Source: Podospora bellae-mahoneyi (taxonomy: Eukaryota; Ascomycota; Sordariomycetes; Sordariales; Podosporaceae). From it: DNA of 64,000 bases. The notes beneath the pieces are model-generated. The model was not told where the DNA came from and made no database searches. It worked only from the letters and a program-made list of their open reading frames with translations. Below, piece after piece: positions 21,200 to 32,435 of this stretch (its first letter is position 1; each line of letters opens with the position of its first letter). A program made the translations under genes and the position numbers. Where the stretch lies: assembly GCF_035222275.1 (NCBI RefSeq), contig NW_026946359.1, forward strand, positions 2,728,001-2,792,000, given 5' to 3'.

Positions 21200-22878
21200 T
21201 CACATCATAGTCCTAACCCTCATCGGACTAGCAACCCTCACCGCAGGATCAAAGCAAGCCTGCTTCAACAATTGGTATTCCTGCCCCTGAATATTCCATG
21301 GAAAGCCCAACGGTTGATCCATCACCGCCATCCGTGATCCAATCTCCTGCCCCTTCCCCTCACCAAATTGCCCCTCCGCCTCACTCCCAACACTAGGACT
21401 ATTCTCCTTACTACTACTGACCTTCTTCCCCCCATGGTGACAATCCGTCAACTTCGAACCCCCATACCTTCTCTTGACATCCTGATACTTTTCCATAGGA
21501 AAAACCTCTCCTTCCACCTCGGTAATCAGCGGTACAGAGAAATCTACTTGCCCCAAAAAATGTCAGCTCTTTTCACTTCAAGGCGCAGAAAAAAACTTAC
21601 CACCACCCAAATAACTCTCGACTTTGTACCCCGCCACCTCAGCCGCCATCCTCCTCCCGTTCTTCCCTCCCCCTCTCTTTATCACAAAACTCGTCCCTTT
21701 TTCGCTTTTGTCATCACCCCCATCCCAATCAACAAAAAGTTTGGGCCTCCCCCCAAAAAATTCCACCTCCCACTCCGCCCCAGGATCATATCTTGTCACG
21801 AGCCTCATGAAATCAGCGTCTGTGACTTTATCTCTCAGCTCCCCCTCCTGGGCGTGATCGCGGAGGTAGTTGACAAAGAGGTGGCACATGTGATGCGTTA
21901 CCATTGCTGCAATATGGAAAGCTAATCTTCTGAAGCGGGCTGTTTGGACTTCGGAGGCGTCAAACCGTTTGTGGCGCCGGGATATGTCTGACTTGAGGCG
22001 GGAGTGGTAGAGTTTGGTGACGAGGTGGGTGTTGAGGTGGAGGATGGCGGCGCTTTTGGGGTTGAATCTCGAGGAGAAGGAAGGGGGGAGGTGGAAGAGA
22101 GAAGTGGTGGAGGGGCAGGCGAGGAAGCCGTTGCGTTTTGGGTCGAGTTTGATCAGGGGGAGGTTGTGGCGGACGGTGTAGAGGAAGTCGTCTACCGCGG
22201 AGGGGGTGTTGATCTTTTTGGGAAGGGGGGTTTCATGGTTGGAGATGGGGCGTTCGCGCCAGACAAGGAGGGATTTCTGGGCGAGGTTGGAGAGGGCTGG
22301 ATAAAGGTTAGTGATAGGGAATAAGGGGGAGGAGGGAGGGTGGACTCACCTTGGCGTCCTCGGGGGCTTTCGAGCATTCGGATGCCGAGGTCGACGACGG
22401 AGGAGACTACCCAGGCTCGGCCGCCGGAGGGTTCGAGGGGGATGGTGGTGCCGTTGTCGAGGAGCTCTGAGATGCACACGCCGTAGAGGCCGCCGGTTTC
22501 TCTTGGAAGGAGTTGAGGGCGGAGTTTACCTTGCTCTATGGGCTGGGGCGAGGATGTCCATGTTGTTGAAGGGATGGAGGTGGAAAAGGCGCGGCCGATC
22601 TCCTTGCTGTCTAGCTCTACCGCGTGGGTAGGGTAGGCTGGGTAAGCTGGAAGAGATTGGTGATGCTTGTGTTGCGGTACCAGGCGTCGTGGAGGAGGCT
22701 GCTCAAAAGAGACAACACTCGGCTTGCCGATGATGCTATGCCCAGCCGAACGTTTACCTGTAGCTGGCTGGGCAAACGAAACGCTGGGCCCGGCAGTGGT
22801 ACTGCGCTTTACCAGGCGTGAAGGAGGCTGCTCAAACGTTACGCTGGCACTCGCACTGACACTGCGCGAGGGTGCCAT
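21200..22878 (-). CDS. Uncharacterised fungal protein with N-terminal SVSFEQPP repeats
   Basis: Three exons, 22350-22878, 21601-22296 and 21200-21543, join in frame to 522 residues. The N-terminus carries three related copies of a short motif, SVTFEQPPSRLV, SVSFAQPATGKR and SVVSFEQPPPRRLV, within a Ser-rich basic stretch. The middle has two conserved-looking blocks: GGLYGVCISELLDNGT, and a region after WRERPISNHE with FLYTVRHNLPLIKLDPKRNG. Exon 2 ends with a helical block (AAMVTHHMCHLFVNYLRDH) and VAGYKVESYLGG. Exon 3 begins DFSVPLITEVEGEVFPMEKY. The late block loosely resembles an ascomycete-specific family of uncharacterised proteins I remember with an R-x(2)-E-x(3)-FGG motif; I could not confirm this. 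The start at 22878 is the first ATG before the repeat motif. No function is proposed. Confidence 0.72.
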
Positions 22879-24144
22879 CGCCACCGGTGATTCAGGGGGT
22901 GAACTGAAAAGGGGGTAAGCTAGGGACAGCTTTTGTGACAAAGCTCCTGATTCAGTGCTCGGTGAATGTAAACAAACTGCATAAAAAGTTGAAACAAACA
23001 AAGACAATGCAAGAGTTTCTTTGTCAAAGCTTTACGGTTCTCAGAAAAATGTTTTAGACACAATCCATGCTTGTCGGCTTCATCCTTGTTTGACGAGACC
23101 AAAACCGAGGCATGGGATGCCCATGCCCGCGTTGGGGGGACGATGTGTTGATATAGGCTCGGATCTACTGACCACCTACACAGCCATATTTGGCAGCTCT
23201 AGATGTCCGCAGTCAACCTACAATAATGTGAATCATATGTGGAACAGGCCAATTCTGGAGAGCCGGGCCTGCCTGTCCCGGCTGGCCTGATGACCAAGTC
23301 ATCATCAAGTCAGTGGAGAACTGTCTGTTTCTGGGTCCGAGAGAGGTCATTGTTCATGAGAAGGAAAGAGCGTGATCTATAGATCGCTAGCGACATGAAT
23401 ATTTTCCGTGGGGGACCATGAGGGCCAACTGAGTTGGTGTGAATGATACCGACCAGGCGGCCAGCCTGGATCAATAACCCGAATGCAGCGTGCGTAACTG
23501 CCGGGAATGAGAGAAGAAATGTGACGAGAACGAGGTCTATAGATGAGCGACTAATGATCCGGGAGAGCAGTTGCATTTGTGTGATGCGGTCTCGGCCAGT
23601 TGTGTGGGTGGCCCAGCAGCATAAGCTGGTGTTTCGGGTCAACGGGTCGATACTCGGCCATGGGTTTCCATGGCCAGAGACAGCAGCCCTTGTTTGCCGT
23701 GCCACTCATCTCTGAATTGAAAGATTCAAAAGAGCCTTTGGAGGTTTGAAGATGATCTGAGCCAAGAATCCAAGAATCCAACATGTGTGAAGTTGAAAGA
23801 GATACGTAATAGTGGGAAGGGTTAGGGTTAAATGAGTTAGTTGGCATCCCTGCAGCTGCTCTCGCTGTCGCAGTTGCCGATCTGCCACACCGTTCAGAGT
23901 GCCACTGGCATGCGCGTTCCAGCTTCATCTCTCAAAGGACATTTTCCCAATTCGCGCCTGAATAAGCAGCCAATCACAGCATGGTGCCATTGTCTGCTAT
24001 ACAAAGATTACACTGAATTCCTCGTGCCTGAGAGCACTGTAAGCATCGACTTTTTGTTGTGTGCCCTTTCGGGAACGCCTCGTGGCACCTTGTTGCAGTA
24101 CCTAGGTACCTTGCTGGCCGTTGCTGTCGCTGTCGCTGGTCACA
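22879..24144. other. Divergent intergenic region before dipeptidyl aminopeptidase
   Basis: About 1.27 kb holding the promoters of the SVSFEQPP gene (minus) and of the aminopeptidase gene (plus). Two points stand out: a telobox-like GGGTTAGGGTTAA at 23819-23831, and a palindromic TACCTAGGTACC at 24099-24110, 35 bases before the aminopeptidase ATG. No coding frame was recognised. Confidence 0.5.
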
Positions 24145-26981
24145 ATGGCTCCCGCTCCCGGCATGGCACCCTACTCCGATGAGCCGACCGGTCCCTTCCA
24201 CAGACCAGAACACAACGACGAGAGCACAGGCAGGATGTCGCACGAATCTGAGTCCTCGGTGTCTACCACGAGTATCGTCTTCGATCGGATCGAGGAGCGC
24301 CTCGCTGCCAAGGAGGGCCGCTTCGAGCTCGACGACCACGACCCCATGAAGGAGGCCGACGACGACGACAATGACCTCGAGACTGGTCGCTTCCTCGGTG
24401 GGAGATCCAGCACCCAAGAGGAAGATTTCCCAGCCAAAAACGATGGCATGAACCGGGGGATGCGCAGGACGCTGATTATCGTGGCCGGGCTCTTGATTTC
24501 GGCGTGGGTTGTCGGTCTCTTCTTTTACGTTTCCCACAAGTCCTATAAGCCCGCCTCCCAGATCGAACACGACCCTCAGGCGACTGTCGTGCAAGGGACT
24601 GGGAAGCAAGTGACGCTCGATCAGGTTATGGGCAGCTACTGGCGTGCTGAAAGTCACTCCATAAGCTGGATCGAAAGCCCGGACGGTGAAGATGGGCTAT
24701 TGCTTCTGAAGGACGGCCCCGGAAAGGACTTTCTCGTTGTTGAGGATGTACGGACCCAGAACAGCGCTGGCGTGAATGCCGCCGTGGACGTTGTGAGCAG
24801 CAGAACGTTAATCAAGGAAAGGCACTTTGACTTTGGCGGCCAGACGCACACTCCTGGAAGGGTATGGCCAAGCAAGGACCTCAAAAAGGTGTTGATTGCA
24901 ACAAATCTGGAGGCCAACTGGCGCCACTCGTTCTATGCCTCCTACTGGGTCTTCGATGTCGACATGCAAATAGCAGAGCCCCTTATTCCTGGCGAGCCAA
25001 ACGTCCGCGTTCAGCTTGCCCAGTGGAGCCCTACCAGCGATGCTATTGCCTATGTCAGAGACAACAACTTGTTCCTGCGCAGCCTCAAGCACGACAAGGT
25101 TGTCCAGATCACCAAGGATGGCGGTGCTGAGGTGTTCAACGGTGTTCCTGACTGGGTATACGAAGAGGAAGTCTTCTCGGGCAACAGCGCTACCTGGTGG
25201 TCCGAGGATGGCAACTACATCGCCTACTTGCGCACCAACGAGACGGGCGTCCCTGAGTATCCTGTTCAGTACTTCCTCTCCAGGCCCAGCGGCACGGAAC
25301 CGGCACCCGGCGAAGAGTCGTACCCCGAGGTCAGGCAGATCAAGTATCCCAAGGCTGGTGCTCACAACCCTGTCGTCAACCTCAAGTTCTACGACGTGGC
25401 CCGCGATGAGAGTTTCACAGTGGAAATCTCTGGCCGGTTCGCGGATGATGATCGCCTCATCACAGAGGTGGTCTGGGCTGGTGGCCAAGTTATCGTCAAG
25501 GAAACAAACAGAGTCAGCGACGTCCTCAGGGTCGTCCTTGTTGACGTCGCTGCGCGCACTGGCAAAGCAGTTCGCGAGCTGGACGTCAAGGCCATCGATG
25601 GTGGCTGGTTCGAGATTACGCACAAGACCAAGTACATTCCAGCTGACCCCTCCAAGGGGCGTGAGCAGGACGGTTACATTGACATGGTGATCCACGATGA
25701 CAACGATCACCTCGCCTACTTCACGCCATTGAACAACTCGGAACCAATCATGTTGACTTCTGGACATTGGGAAGTTGTCGACGCTCCCTCCGCCGTTGAT
25801 TTGGATAACAACATTGTTTACTTTGTCGCAACCAAGGAATCTTCTATCCAGCGCCATGTTTACCAGGTCGATCTGTCGGGCAACAACCTGAAAGCGGTGA
25901 CCGACACGGGCAGTGAAGGCTATTACGACATTTCGTTTTCGGCCGGGACAGGGTATGCCCTTCTATCTTACAGAGGTCCCAACATTCCCTGGCAAAAGGT
26001 TATCAGCACTCCAGCAAACGCACACAGATACGAGCACATGGTGGAGGAGAACAAGGAACTGGCAAAGAGTGCCAGGGAATACGAGCTCCCTATCAAGATC
26101 TACGGCACCATCAAGGTGGACGGTGTTGAACTCAACTATGTTGAGCGTCGCCCACCACACTTTGACAAGAACAAGAAGTATCCAGTTCTGTTCCAGCAAT
26201 ACAGCGGCCCTGGGTCTCAGAGCGTTAACAAACGGTTTACTGTCGACTATCAATCCTATGTCGCCGCCGGCTTAGGTTATGTGTGCGTAACTGTTGATGG
26301 CCGCGGAACTGGTTTCATTGGACGCAAGAACCGTGTGGTCATCCGTGGGGACCTTGGAAAGTGGGAAGCCCATGATCAGATCGCTGCTGCCAAGATCTGG
26401 GCGTCGAAGAGCTATGTTGACGAAGAAAGACTGGCCATTTGGGGCTGGAGTTTCGGTGGATTCAACACCCTCAAGACTCTCGAGCAGGATGGTGGACGGA
26501 CCTTCAAGTACGGCATGGCCGTTGCCCCAGTCACCGACTGGAGATTCTACGACAGCATCTACACCGAAAGATACATGCTTACGCCTCAGACCAACGGGCA
26601 TGGTTACGATACAAGCGCCATCAACAACGTCACAGCTTTGAAGCAGAACGTCCGTTTTCTCATGATGCACGGTGTGGCGGATGACAATGTGCACATGCAG
26701 AACTCCCTGACGCTACTCGACAAGCTAAATATGGTTGGCGTTGAGAATTATGATGTTCACGTCTTCCCAGACAGTGACCACGGGATTTATTTCCATAACG
26801 CCAACCGGATTGTTTACGACAGTAAGTTCTCTTTTTCGACAGCGCATACTGCTCAACACTAACAACCGCCACAGAGTTGACCAACTGGCTCATCAATGCC
26901 TTCAACGGAGAATGGATCAAGGTTGCCAATGCAAAGCCTCAAAAGAAGAGGAGCATACAGCCTATTCTTCCAATTCTATAG
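24145..26981 (+). CDS. dapB: Vacuolar dipeptidyl aminopeptidase B (DPP-IV family, S9B)
   Basis: Type II membrane serine protease that removes X-Pro or X-Ala dipeptides, normally in the vacuole. Two exons, 24145-26821 and 26875-26981, give 927 residues, close to other fungal DPAP B proteins. A ~105-residue acidic cytosolic tail precedes one transmembrane segment at residues 109-129 ([20 protein letters not shown]). The beta-propeller half has the DPP-IV Glu motif DWVYEEEVF. The alpha/beta hydrolase half carries the triad: Ser769 in GWSFGG, Asp846 in GVADDNVH and His879 in DSDHGIY. Exon 2 supplies the last helix ([14 protein letters not shown]) and a basic end. The ATG at 24145 is chosen because the only earlier in-frame start is a non-ATG codon. 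Secreted DPP-IV is excluded by the membrane anchor. Confidence 0.95.
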
Positions 26982-27130
26982 GAATTTGAGACGGGGTTCA
27001 GCAAACACGGCGTTACTGGGCATTGATCGGCGTTTCGGTACATGACTATTCTTTAACGTTACAATATGAGGCATCATGAATAGAAACAGATTAACTCCTT
27101 CCTCTCCACCGCCAATCTCCTAGTTGGAAC

Positions 27131-27637
27131 TCAAGATGTCCGAATCAGTTGCGGATGGGTCTCGACGCTCTGGTCGATCTTTTCGATAACCGCAGCAGTT
27201 CCATACGCGCACACTTGGGCAAACCCGCCCATGTCACCGGCATCGAATCTGAGGGCGATGACGGCGTTGCCGCCTCTGCTTTGAGTCTCGGCTACGATGC
27301 GGGAGATGGCGTCGTTTCTGGCCGAGTAGAGCTGTTTCCGTCTCAGTTACCTGGTGTATTGAGATGTTGGTGAGAGAAAAAAATGCCGTACCAGGTTGGT
27401 AAACCACTTGAGCTCACCACCCACAACGCTCTTCAGCACCATCGACATGCCTGCCGCCCAGTTCCGAGAACGGACAGTAATGCCGTAAACGGCGCCTAGG
27501 ACTTTGACGACACGGTAGCCGGGGACGTCGAACATGGTTGTTGTGATGACGCCGTTGGTTTCGGTGAAGCAGTGGAGGTCCTGGATGGAGGCAGGAATGT
27601 CTGCTTGTTGGTTTTGGGCTTTGGTGGAGGAGGACAT
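27131..27637 (-). CDS. YbjQ/UPF0145-like (DUF74) protein
   Basis: Two exons, 27392-27637 and 27131-27331, give 148 residues. The family forms pentameric rings in bacteria; its role in fungi is not established, and bacterial members are annotated as putative heavy-metal-binding proteins. The sequence shows the usual order: a strand rich in Thr (GVITTTMFDVPGYRVVKVLG), VYGITVRSRNWAAGM, a helix before the intron, then ARNDAISRIVAETQSRGGNA and VIALRFDAGDMGGFAQVCAYGTAAVI. The GNAVI(A/G)-R-D and YGTAV elements are characteristic. The N-terminus has ~25 extra residues. The donor is GTACGG and the acceptor is CAG, in frame. It lies tail-to-tail with the aminopeptidase gene, 149 bases apart. Confidence 0.88.
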
Positions 27638-28455
27638 CTTGGTGTTAGAGTTTGGCTGGAACTCGAAATATGGACTCAGATTGTTCTATTGTCTCGGGAT
27701 GGTTGAATGATAGCTACCTATAGCAAAGAAACATGGACATAGACTCATTATATGCACTTTTGAGCTCTGCCAAAAAGAAGCTGCCACGGGAACAACTGGC
27801 AGACTCCCGTCTCCTGCCTGCCCGAGATGTCATCGCCATGGCAAGGCTTTGGGCCTCTTTCAAGCCAATGAATATACCGCACGTCCTCATAACCTGGAGA
27901 TATGCTGGGACGAAGTTGGCCGTATTTCGTATCCAGCCACGCCAGCTTCACTTACACCAGAGCACAGCCCCACTTACCCCAGGCCAAGACGGACTTGTCA
28001 GGGGGGGTAATGGCAGGGCTGAGAGGGGATCAGCAGTTGGGCAGACAGCAGGCTGGATGAAGTCGGGTAAGCCGACTGCTTTCTCGCACAGTATTCAGAC
28101 CTTAAGCCATCTTACTTGTCATGGGAGAACATCACATTGCGGGAGATATCGGAAGTGTGTCCAAGACTGACAAAAGAAGGGTTAGGGTAATCCGCCAAGC
28201 AAAAAGCCCAGAACGATCAAGCATTGCCAAGAGATCCGAAAGCACTCCACGAACCACCACCACTATCAGTCAATGATACCCAACTGCTGTCTGGCGCATC
28301 TGTCAAAAAACAGATCATAGTCCCTACACTTTGCGAACAAAGTGCACCGAGAGATGAAGTCTGAACCAGAAATAGAAAAAAGGGAACAAATATCGCGCGG
28401 CAGGAGATGGGCAACACTTTTCACCGGGGAGATTCCCCACCTCGTTTAATCTGGA

Positions 28456-28512
28456 ATCACGGAACGTCCTTTCCAGGAAAACTGGTCTGGGGGGAGGACG
28501 ACGTTCCGTGAT
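28456..28512. promoter_or_regulatory. 13-bp inverted repeat upstream of GH131
   Basis: ATCACGGAACGTC at 28456-28468 pairs perfectly with GACGTTCCGTGAT at 28500-28512, spacer 31 bases. Each arm holds a CGG triplet facing inward, as in many Zn2Cys6 binding sites. Located about 270 bases before the GH131 ATG. Regulatory role is inferred. Confidence 0.5.
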
Positions 28513-28676
28513 CACCAGGGGCCGGCTCCCTACTGTAGGAACAGGCGGTTGGCGATGCCGGCTCGCTAATCTTCAATTTATCATTCAGCCGCAAGAGGGG
28601 AGACAGAATGAGAATGGTCTCATTCCGGGGCATGGATGTGATCTGGGTTGATCGTCCCGGAGGTGAATGATATGGA

Positions 28677-28684
28677 TATATAAA
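28677..28684 (+). promoter_or_regulatory. TATA box of the GH131 gene
   Basis: TATATAAA, 95 bases upstream of the ATG at 28779; a typical distance for an inducible fungal gene. Confidence 0.6.
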
Positions 28685-28778
28685 CACCATTCTCACCTCC
28701 ATCCATCCTACATCTCCGGATTTCAGGAGAAGTCACTTGATTACCCCCATCCTTAACTCCTTGTATAAGCCACCCAAA

Positions 28779-29786
28779 ATGCACCCCTCCCTCCTCCTCG
28801 GCCTCCTGGCCGGCACCGCCCTCGCCGGCACCATCCGCCGCCCCGGCCGTCCCCGTCCCCAAGCCCCCACGGCCGAAACCCTCTGCCCCATCGTCTTCGA
28901 CGGCCGGCCCGACTCCTCCCTCGAACCCCTCGACTTTGACGACTGGAACACCTCCCCCTTCAACCCCGACTACGTCAAAGGCGCCGGCCTCCCCTGGTCC
29001 TCCATCCTCCAGTTCCCCGACATCTCCCCCCCGGCCCGGTTCGACGACCCGACCTACCAGAAGCCCTTCGAGGTCACCATCAACGACTCGTCCATCTTCA
29101 ACAACCAGCGGGGCTTCCGCCGCGCCGGCCTGCAGTTCCAGGGGGACACCAACCGAGACTCCCCCGGCTCGTCGGGCATCAAGACGATCCACTTCTCCCT
29201 CAAGTGGGACGCCCAGCGGCCCCTGAACCTGAGCCACGAGTACCTCAACGTGTGGCACGAGACGGCCGACTACAGCGCGAACCAGTTCAACTTTCAGGCC
29301 GGCGCCATACTCGGGCAGAACAGCCTGGCGAGGGACACGTGGAAGGTGCTCAACAGGCAGAACAGGCAGGTCTGGAGCACGCCGATCCTGAGGAATGAGT
29401 GGCAGAACTTTGCCATCTCGTTGGACTTTGTCAGAAAGTTTGTTTACCTTATTCCCACACGCCCTATCACGGTTATCATGACAAGGCAAAAAAAAGAAAA
29501 AAAAAAAAAAAAGAAAAAAAAGTGTGAAATGGTTTAAACTGACATGAAAAATAACAGCACCCTCCGTGTATACTACAGCAGAGGCTCCGAACCCCTCCGC
29601 AGCGTGACCAACGCCCTGACCAACAACAACGCCGGCGAGGGCCAGTACCAAGTCGGCATCCTCCGCAAGCCCACCGGCACCAGCGACGTCGTCAACTCTG
29701 GCTACCACCAGCGCAACCTCAACGAAGGTCTCATCTACGGCAGCGTCTTTGTCGAGGACGGCGAAGGCGGCTGCGTCTCTCTTTAA
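28779..29786 (+). CDS. Secreted glycoside hydrolase family 131 glucanase
   Basis: GH131 enzymes cleave beta-1,3/1,6 and beta-1,4 glucans and are exported by plant-cell-wall-degrading fungi. Two exons, 28779-29437 and 29558-29786, give 295 residues. Residues 1-16 (MHPSLLLGLLAGTALA) are a signal peptide, followed by a Pro/Arg-rich segment. The catalytic domain starts at TLCPIVFDGR and shows the family blocks FNPDYVKGAGLPWSSILQFP, FEVTINDSSIF, GFRRAGLQF, SLKWDAQRPLNLSHEYLNVW and TADYSANQFNFQAG, then VWSTPI and WQNFAISLDF; exon 2 gives TLRVYYSRGSEPL and the closing GLIYGSVFVEDGEGGC. The 120-nt intron contains an A-rich tract rather than a pyrimidine tract. C-ending codons dominate, as in highly expressed secreted enzymes. 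No carbohydrate-binding module is present. Confidence 0.93.
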
Positions 29787-29926
29787 TCCCCACCTCAAAA
29801 ATGTACATAAACCATTATCAACATTACATAAAACATATGAATTCACACCGTTCATAACTCCCCATCTTTTTTTTAAAAGCCAGTTCACCATCTCAATTTC
29901 ACCCAAGGTAGGTACCTAATCTATCC

Positions 29927-30608
29927 TCAAGCATCGTCCCCGTCCCCATCCCCGGGAATAAACCCCCTCCCCCCACTAACCCTCCTCCCCTTGACGCTGA
30001 AATTCCCCGGGCCTTGGTAGATCTGCCTGGGGTAGCTCTCGCCAACCATGGGCATGTCCTCCCTGCTCAGCAGCGCCCGTCCCTCCATCCTCGTCTCGTT
30101 GCTGATGACGCGGTAGAGCAGGAGCTCGGCGTTGAGGGGGGTCTTGACGGTCTTGTTCGGGAAGGTCTCCTGCTCGACGTTGAAGTCGAGGGACCAAAAG
30201 ACGTCTTGCGGGGTGGGGGGGGAGTCGGTGTTGCGGTTGCACCAGAGTGGGTGGACCTCGCCGATTGTTTCGGTGAGGGAGGTGCCGATTGTGTGGCAGT
30301 AGGTTGTTAGGGGGGTGGATTCGAGGGGGGTGTTGGGGGGAAAGGTTATGTTGAAGTTTACGCTGGTGAAAGGTTAGTATTGAAGGTATGGGACGGGGGG
30401 AAAGATATGTGGACAGAGTAGGAAGGGGAGGAGGAAAATAGACGTACTAGAAGCGGTGGGAGAGGATCACGGCGCCGGCTCGGAAGTTTGTGATTTGGAT
30501 GTCGGGGATGGGGTCGATGCGGACGGGTTGAGGGGGAGGGCGGCCGTCGTTGTTTTGGGGGGCTCTGCCTGCTAGGAGGGCACCGAGGAGGGCGGTTGGG
30601 AGACGCAT
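29927..30608 (-). CDS. Small putative secreted protein, unknown family
   Basis: Two exons, 30448-30608 and 29927-30362, give 198 residues. The first 14 residues (MRLPTALLGALLAG) look like a short signal sequence, then comes a Pro-rich linker and VRIDPIPDIQITNFRAGAVI. The mature region has only two cysteines (TYCHTIGT and LWCNRN), likely paired, three N-glycosylation sequons (NIT, NKT, NET and also NFS), and a beta-rich pattern ending in a Gly/Asp-rich tail. The donor is GTACGT and the acceptor is CAG, in frame. Strong C-ending codon bias matches the neighbouring GH131 gene, to which it is convergent with 140 bases between the stops. I do not recognise the family; a secreted wall or effector-like protein is a guess from signal and size. 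Confidence 0.7.
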
Positions 30609-30702
30609 TGTTGGTGGTCTTGAGTCTCCGTATCGGTGACGGTTGCCTGGCTAAAAGTCTTTGTTGGTTGGAGGGTACAATTCTCTCTTGTGCTGTGGAA
30701 TA

Positions 30703-30709
30703 ATTTATA
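30703..30709 (-). promoter_or_regulatory. TATA-like box of the small secreted protein gene
   Basis: TATAAAT on the minus strand, 95 bases before the ATG at 30608, mirroring the TATA position of the neighbouring GH131 gene. Confidence 0.45.
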
Positions 30710-32133
30710 GGAGAGAAATGTATAGATTGCTCTATCTGCTCCGTCCGCAAGCCTGACAACAAAAGGTCACGAGAGTTGTCTCCGACAATTCACTGCTTCG
30801 TCCGGAGTCCTCCGCCATCTTGGATGCTCCAGATAAAGGGAAGGAAGTTGCTCTGAGCCATTGCTCATCCCGTCAGTTGCCGCCGGTCTAGAGAGAGCAA
30901 GAAGAATTGAAGCCTCCTGACGTCACGCAACGCTGTCTTTGCTCCTGATCACAGCCGCGGTACCCATTTATTGGAAAGCGTGATACACAATGGTTTTGAT
31001 TGTAATCTCCGTTATGCTCTTGTTGACAGCGGCTCAGGGGTTCAGATGAGAGCCACGAGAGGGTTTGATATGGGGCTGAGCCTATCGCACGGAGGATATG
31101 ATGAGGTTGCTCCGGGAGCATCTCTTATCAATATTTTACTTATTTTTGGAGCTTGAGACTATGTACCCGTCTACCTTCAGCTGATGAGGCCCTACACATG
31201 TGAAGATCGAGGTGAATGTCAGAGGGGCAATGAGCGGTGTACCGTCACACACCGAGACCTTCCCGGATCCGAGAATAACCAAGTCTCTTCACCTCAGTGA
31301 ATCCCAAAAAGGAAGTTTTCATTTGTTCAAGTATATAACCACCGCTATTACCGCCAATATTGGCATGGCTGTCCAATTGGGTAATAGTTGGGCGGTGAGA
31401 TAGTGAGGGGGTGTCCGAGGAGGTAAGTGGAATGTCGTGGACTGATGGAGGGGCTGGAGGGGAGATGGAGGGGAAACTTGGGCAGAAATCTCGATTTGAT
31501 GCCGTGTTCATGCCTACATGTGCGATGGGAAAGACTGAGTGGTCCAGCGGACGTCTGAGAGCTGCAGTAGCCCAGAGGCAGAGAGGGGTGAATGCTGCCC
31601 CACCGCCAACTCAGCAGGAGCTTTGCTTCCAGCCCTCAAACCATGCCCGGTGGCCCGGGTACACCAAGTTTTGAAACCGGGTAGAAAACCTGCTCTTTCC
31701 CAGCCGTTGGGTTTTTGCATTTTCCTTTTCCTCTTCCCTCTTCAAACCCTTCAAGCCAGGCGGTCAATCAACTGTCTGCTTTGGATTGAAGGAGTAAACC
31801 CTTTCCGCGGCATCGTCGCCGAGTGGAAGTCCCCCACCAACGCTGTTGGTCCGATTCAGCCCCGGCCACGGCTCCAATTAGCGGGCAGTGACCAGGGGTG
31901 CCGTTTTCGTTTCCAGGCTCATTTCGGAAGGGCCGCCACCCAGCCCAGCGTCACTATTGCCGATTTGACCCCCTGGAAACGACGAGACGAGAAGAAGGAG
32001 AAAAAAAAAGATCTGACGACGACGACTTTGCAATTCGCAACACCATCACAACCTCCTTTACGAAGCATCGAGACGCTGTTCCCTTTGGCATTACGTGTTG
32101 ACCGGTTCAGCCGTTCTTTCGGAGCTACCAAAG

Positions 32134-32278
32134 GTACGTAAGACGCCCATTGTCATTACCTACCAAATTTCCAAAGGGACCCCACAGCAGCAGAGGGATT
32201 GGATTCGCGCCCCCTTTCCACCGCCTGGGGCGTTCCCAGTTGTAGCGGCCCAACCTAGGTACTTATTGTATTTTTCAG
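32134..32278 (+). other. Probable 5'-UTR intron of the PRA1 gene
   Basis: AAAG|GTACGT at the 5' side and TATTTTTCAG at the 3' side bound 145 bases, 157 bases upstream of the PRA1 ATG. Seen from splice consensus only. Confidence 0.4.
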
Positions 32279-32435
32279 CGATTAACTTTTACGCGTTCTT
32301 GCCAGATCTCTCCAATCCCGCACCTCAGCCTGCAGCCTAGCAGCCGTCGTCAAGACACCACGCCTGCTGGTCGCATCTAATCTCTTCGCCTCCTCCCCTC
32401 TTCGCCGTGCTTGCAAAGCCACCAACACCGACAGC

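Larger units (their letters stand above)
27638..28778. promoter_or_regulatory. Divergent promoter of the YbjQ-like and GH131 genes
   Basis: 1.14 kb between divergent starts. The GH131 side has a TATA box at 28677-28684, a perfect 13-bp inverted repeat at 28456-28468 and 28500-28512, and a G-rich CreA-like patch between the arms. A telobox-like GGGTTAGGG lies at 28179-28187. No protein-coding gene was recognised. Confidence 0.5.
30609..32435. other. Divergent intergenic region before PRA1
   Basis: 1.83 kb. A TATA-like TATAAAT (minus strand, 30703-30709) is 95 bases upstream of the small secreted protein gene. On the right a CT-rich stretch near 31700-31760 and the likely 5'-UTR intron of the PRA1 gene can be seen. 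No coding region was recognised between them. Confidence 0.45.

Noticed and set aside
27733-28170. 145-codon plus-strand frame between the YbjQ-like and GH131 genes
   Set aside because: Sequence does not resemble a protein family and it lies in a divergent promoter region.
28936-29226. Plus-strand frame of Ser/Thr/Pro inside the GH131 gene
   Set aside because: A shifted-frame shadow produced by the strong C-ending codon bias of GH131.
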